From Bacteroidales bacterium (GTDB lineage: Bacteria > Bacteroidota > Bacteroidia > Bacteroidales > UBA4417): a DNA stretch of 16,522 nucleotides. The first letter of the stretch is position 1. Every line of letters begins with the position of its first letter. Under the pieces are notes generated by a model, which ran no database searches, was not told where the DNA came from, and saw nothing but the letters and a program-made list of their open reading frames with translations. The position numbers were made by a program, and so were the translations under genes. Positions 8,301-14,300 of this stretch are shown here, one piece after another. The stretch lies in the NCBI GenBank assembly GCA_025350385.1, contig JANXXZ010000567.1, forward strand, positions 1 to 16,522, written 5' to 3'.

Positions 8301-11300
8301 TTATACACCAGCTTTACGGATACGTTATTTGTAAGTATAATACCTATTCCCACGGTGAATGCGGGAGCAGATGTAAATGTATGCCGCAACAGCGATTATA
8401 CTGTGAGCGGCGCTTCGGCTTTTAACTATACCACCTTATCCTGGACAACTTCGGGAACGGGAACCTTTATAAATGCAGCCACCCTGTCGCCGACCTATGT
8501 ACCCTCAGCAGCCGACCTATCAATGGGAAGCGTGATTCTGACCCTGAATAGCACCGGTCTGAGCCCTTGTCTGAATACAGCCAGTGATGCGCTGACCATG
8601 AGCTTTTACCCGATCGTAACAGCCAACGCGGGAGCTGATGACCAGGTATGTGCAGGGAACAGCTATACCATTCCTTCGGCCACGGCCACCAATTACCTGG
8701 GTCTTTCCTGGTCCGCTACAGGAACGGGAACCTTCAGCAACGGGAACACTTTTGCAGCAACCTATTTCCCTGGTGCGGCCGACCTGGCTGCAGGCAGTGT
8801 GACACTGGTTCTGACAGCCCAGCCGGCTTCACCCTGTGCAGCTGCAGCTACTGACAGTCTGTTACTTACTTTCATGCCGGCAGCAATAGCAAATGCCGGT
8901 CCTGATGCCTCATCATGCTCGAATGGTTCTTATACTGTTTCAGGAGCAACGGCTGCAAATTATTCATCGGTGTCATGGGCAACTTCGGGAACGGGTAGCT
9001 TTATCAGCAACAGCGCACTTAACCCTGTATATACCCCTTCCCCGGCCGATATAACAGCAGGCATGGTTACCCTGAGCCTAACGGTGAACGGATTGGCCGG
9101 CTGTGCCGGTGCAAGTGATATGATGGTGCTTGATTTTGTAAGCCAGCCCCAGGTAAATGCCGGTACTGATGCCCATATGTGCACCGGGCCCTACGTTCTT
9201 TCCGGGGCAAGCTCCACAAACTGTTCCTCTGTAAACTGGACAGTTAGTAACGGAAGCGGTTCCTTATTAAACGCAACGACTTTAACGCCAACCTATACCC
9301 CATCGGCGCTGGATATAAGCAATGGATTTGTGGAATTAACCCTGACGGGTAATCCCGTTTCTCCCTGCGCCATTGCAGTAAGCGACTTAGTACAGCTAAT
9401 AATAGATAAAACTCCGGTAGTAAATGCAGGAGCCGATGCTCTTAGCTGCCAGAGTGCAAACTATTCGGTAAATGATGCTAATGCATCCCATTATACCAGT
9501 CTGCTCTGGACTTCTTCAGGAACAGGTACTTTTATTAATGCTACTACTCTTTCTCCCACATATTCACCCAGTGCTGCTGATTTAACAGCCGGAACCTTCA
9601 CCCTAACGCTTACTGCTTCCAATGCAGGATGCGGGAGTGTTTCCGACAACAAGACAGTGAATATAATAGGAATGCCTGTGGTTAATGCAGGTCCTGACCT
9701 GGTAATATGTGAAGGAAGTTCTGTTACAATCGGCGGCGCCTCGGCATCAACCTACTCGTCAATTAACTGGGCCACTACAGGTACAGGTACATTTGTCAAT
9801 GGGAACTCCCTAACTCCGACTTACATGCCGGGGGCTGCTGATCTTTTAACCGGGATGGTTACTTTAACCATGCAGGCAAACGCTCTTTTTCCATGTTTTG
9901 GTTCATTGTCTGACCAGTTAATCCTGACTATCAGGCATACGCCGGCAGTATCAGCCGGCAACGACGGAACAGTTTGCTCAGGATTTTCCTATGCAATCAA
10001 CGATGCTACAGCCCAGAATTCGGCAACAGTTACCTGGAGCACATCGGGAAGCGGCAGTTTTGACAATGCAAATGCCCTGGCTACCACTTATACTCCGGGT
10101 GCAGGAGATATTGCGAATGGAACGGTAATGTTAACTCTCACCGGATCGAATTTCCCTTGTCCTGATGATGTGGACAGCAAGTTACTTACCATTATTCCTG
10201 CAGTCTTTGTAAATGCAGGGCCAGGTGCTTTGATTTGTAATACGTGTTCATATACGATTACGCAGGCAACAACTTCCAATGCAAGTTCCACACTTTGGTC
10301 ATCCTCGGGTAGCGGCTTATTCAGTAATTCAGCCACGTTGAATACCGTATATACTCCCAGTGCTTCCGATTATGCCACGGGATCGGTAATTCTTACTCTT
10401 ACCGCATTCGGGAACTCTCCATGCAATGCGCTAAGCGACACGCTTACACTCAGGTTCAGCAGTAACCCTGGAGTTGATTTTAGCTGGGGTTATTCCTGCG
10501 ATGGTCTGCCCGTTTCATTCTTTGTCAATACCCAGGTAACCAATGTGGCCGATGTAGCCAGCTGGCACTGGGATTTCGGAGACGGATCCACATCAGCAGT
10601 AATGGATCCGGTTTATTTATATGCCGCTCCGGGTCAATATACGGTAACACTTACCATAGTGGATTTGTCGGGCAGCACTCATGCCGTCATTCATCAGGTT
10701 TTTGTTTCACAAATCCCGGTTTCCTACTTTAAGTACAGCACACCCAACTGTTCGAACCAGTCGGTACAATTCACCGATCTTTCGCATACCCTGTATGGTT
10801 ATATTTCGAAATGGATATGGAGCTACGGTGACGGAACGCCTGGTGATACCATTGTGTTCCCGGCTGATCCTAACCTTAAGCACGATTTTGATACAGCAGG
10901 CGTATTCAATGTAACCCTTACTATCACCAATTCATTCGGTTGTATCGCTTCGGTTACAGTACCTGTCCAGGTGATACCCGCCCCGATAACCAATTTCAAT
11001 TTTACCAATAATTGCCTGGAGGCAAATACCTCATTCCAGGATGCTTCCTATGCCAATGGTCCGGGTAATATAGTTGAGTGGTGGTGGGATTTTGGTGATC
11101 CGGCAACCGGGTTGGATAATTTCTCCAACCTTATGAACCCTGAACATAAGTTCAGCGCTCCGGGCACTTACCTCGTAACACATGTAGTCCGCAATTACAA
11201 CAATTGCACGGATACCATCGTGAAACCGGTAGTGATTTTGCCTGCAACCCCTGTTGATTTCACCTTCTACCATACCTGTATTGATGAAAATACCCATTTC

Positions 11301-14300
11301 GTTCCTGATACCTCGGTGATGATTCTGGGGAATATTGCAAGCTGGTATTGGGAATTCGGCGACGGAGGAATCAGTTACCTGCAATCCCCTGTGCATTCCT
11401 ATACAACCCCTGGCAGCTACCAGGTAAGCTGTACCATCACCGATCTGAGTGGTTGCACTGCTTCCAGGATACGCACTGTCGTGGTGAATCCATTGCCTGT
11501 TGCTATGTTCAATTTCGGACTGCAACGCTGCAAAGGTGTCCCGGTTGAATTCCGGGATGTTTCAGCTACCTATACCGGAAACGTGGTAAAATGGGTCTGG
11601 GATTTTGGTGACGGAAATACTCAGACAGTCACTGTTCCCGGTAACCCGAATGTAGAGCATACCTACGCTGCTTCAGGTAATTTCACGGTTACATTAACGA
11701 TAACCGCCAGCGACAGCTGCACCTCGACCCAAACCCAGGCTTTGACCATTGAATCGGTACCTTCGGCCAACTTCTCGGTTGAAAACACCTGCCAGGGTAC
11801 TCCTTCACAATTTACTGATCTTACCCAAACCGGCGGCATCGGAACTATATCAGGCTGGTTGTGGAATTTTGGCGATCCTGTTTCGGGTATTAATAATGAA
11901 TCTACCATACAGAATCCAACACATAATTATGCTTCAAACGGAAGCTACCAGGTAACCCTTAGCGTGCAAACTTCCAATGGCTGCTCAGGCACAGTTGTTC
12001 AAACAGTTGTTGTCAGTCCTGCCCCTGCAGTCGATTTTTATTCCGAAAATCATTGCGCCGGTTCAGCGGTTCAATTCCATCCGGCATCGTCAGTAAACAC
12101 AGCAAATGTTGCAACCTGGTTGTGGAATTTTGGTGATGGCCTTACCGGAAATACACAGGATCCTGCACATATTTATACTGCAGCCGGCAACTACCTTGTA
12201 ACATTAACCATCACTGATCTGGCAGGTTGTGCGAATACAATCTCCCATACAATTAATATTGTACCCCAGCCATTTGTGGTATTCAGTTACAACCAGCCGG
12301 CCTGCTCGCAGAGCCTGGTTCATTTTACCAGCAACTCCTCGGCATCGGTAGGTTATATCATGCGCTGGGAATGGAACTTTGGCGATGGCACAACACAGAC
12401 AGTGAATTACCCTGACAATCCAAACGTTATGCACCAGTATAACGGTTACGGGAATTACAACGTAACACTCAACGTTATCACCAACGACAGCTGTTCCAAT
12501 TCACTTATCCATACAGTTACTATCCTTCAGAGCCCTCTTGCTAATTTTAACTTTGAAGGGAACTGTATTGCTCATCCTGTTCAGTTTGACGATATTTCTC
12601 AAGGCAGTGTGATTTCATGGAACTGGAGTTTTGGCGATCCTTTGTCAGGGAGTTCGAATGTTTCAACCCTTCAAAATCCATTACACACGTTCAATCAGGC
12701 CGGTAACTATGCTGTGACCCTGGTGGTAAACGCAACGAATAACTGCTCCGATACCATTGTTAAGATGGTTCCGGTTGAAGATGCCCCGGCTGTAAACTTC
12801 AGTTATAATAACGGATGTGCCAGCGATACGGTGATGTTCCAGAGTTCTGCTTTTGTAAATGTTCCAAATACGGCTTCATGGTTATGGCAGTTTGGCGATA
12901 ACAGTACATCAGCCGAAGTGGATCCCGGACATATCTATGCAAACCCCGGGACCTATACCGTGACGCTTACGATCACGAACCTGAACGGATGCACAAACAC
13001 CAAAGTACACCAGGTGCAGGTAACAGCAGCTCCGATAGCACAGTTTAGCGTCGGTTCCCAGCTCTGCAGCAATAACGCTGTACTGTTTAATGATAACTCA
13101 AGCACTTCAAATGGAGTGATAAGCAGCTGGTACTGGGATTTCGGTGATGGCAGCGATACCTTGATTCAGGCCCCTGCAAATCCGGATATCAGCCATGTCT
13201 ATTCCGGTGGCGGCAGTTATACTGTTACGCACACGATTCATACCTCAACCGGCTGCGAAAATACCCTGAGTACAACCATCAATGTGAACTCGGCTCCGCT
13301 TGCAGCCTATTCCTACACAGGAAACTGTTCAGGCCAGGCATCAGCCTTTACCGACCTTTCACAGCCTTCAGGAACGGCTATCATCGCAGCCTGGAACTGG
13401 AACTTTGGCGACCCGAATTCAGGTGTAAATAATACATCATCAACTCAAAGTCCGTATCATCAGTTCAGCGCTGTGGGAACCTACAACGTATTGCTCACAG
13501 TTATAAATTCAAATGGCTGCACTGATACTTCCATGCAGGTAGTAACAATTGTTGCTCCACCAGCTGTGGAATTCCTGCATAGCTATCCTAGCTGTGATGG
13601 TTCAGCGGTAACATTCAATGCCGACACAACTATAGTAATCCCTTCGACTGTTTCAGCGTATAGCTGGGATTTCGGCGACGGCACAGCTCCTTCAACAATG
13701 GCTTCACCTAGTCACCAGTATGCATCGGCAGGTGATTATACCGTTACACTTACCATTGACAATCTTGATGGTTGCGAGAATGCTGTATCGCATGTTGTTG
13801 CCATTCACACCCTGCCTGTTGCCATGTTTACAACACACAAAGCCTGTGGCAATAACATAACACAATTTACCGATCAGAGCTATAGTCCTGATGGCACTCC
13901 TGTCATATCCTGGTCGTGGGATTTCGGAGTTCAGGCTTCAACCGGGGATACTGCCTCAATACAGAATCCGACTTTCGGTTATCCTTCAACAGGCATCTAT
14001 AATGTAACCCTCACGGTTACCTCCTATGCCGGATGCACAACCACTTCGGTAATTCCGGTGAATGTAATTCCTGCGCCACAGGCACAGTTCCAATACACAG
14101 CCGAGCCCTGTCATAATGGTTCAGTTGTATTCCAGGATATGTCTACAAGCGCACAGTCCTCTATTGCTTCCTGGTACTGGGAATTCGCACCGGGCAGTTA
14201 CTCAACATTACGAGACCCTGTGTATGTTTTCGGGAATACGGATACAAGCTACTTGGTAAAACTGGTTGTTACCAATACTTCCGGCTGCACCGACACGTTG

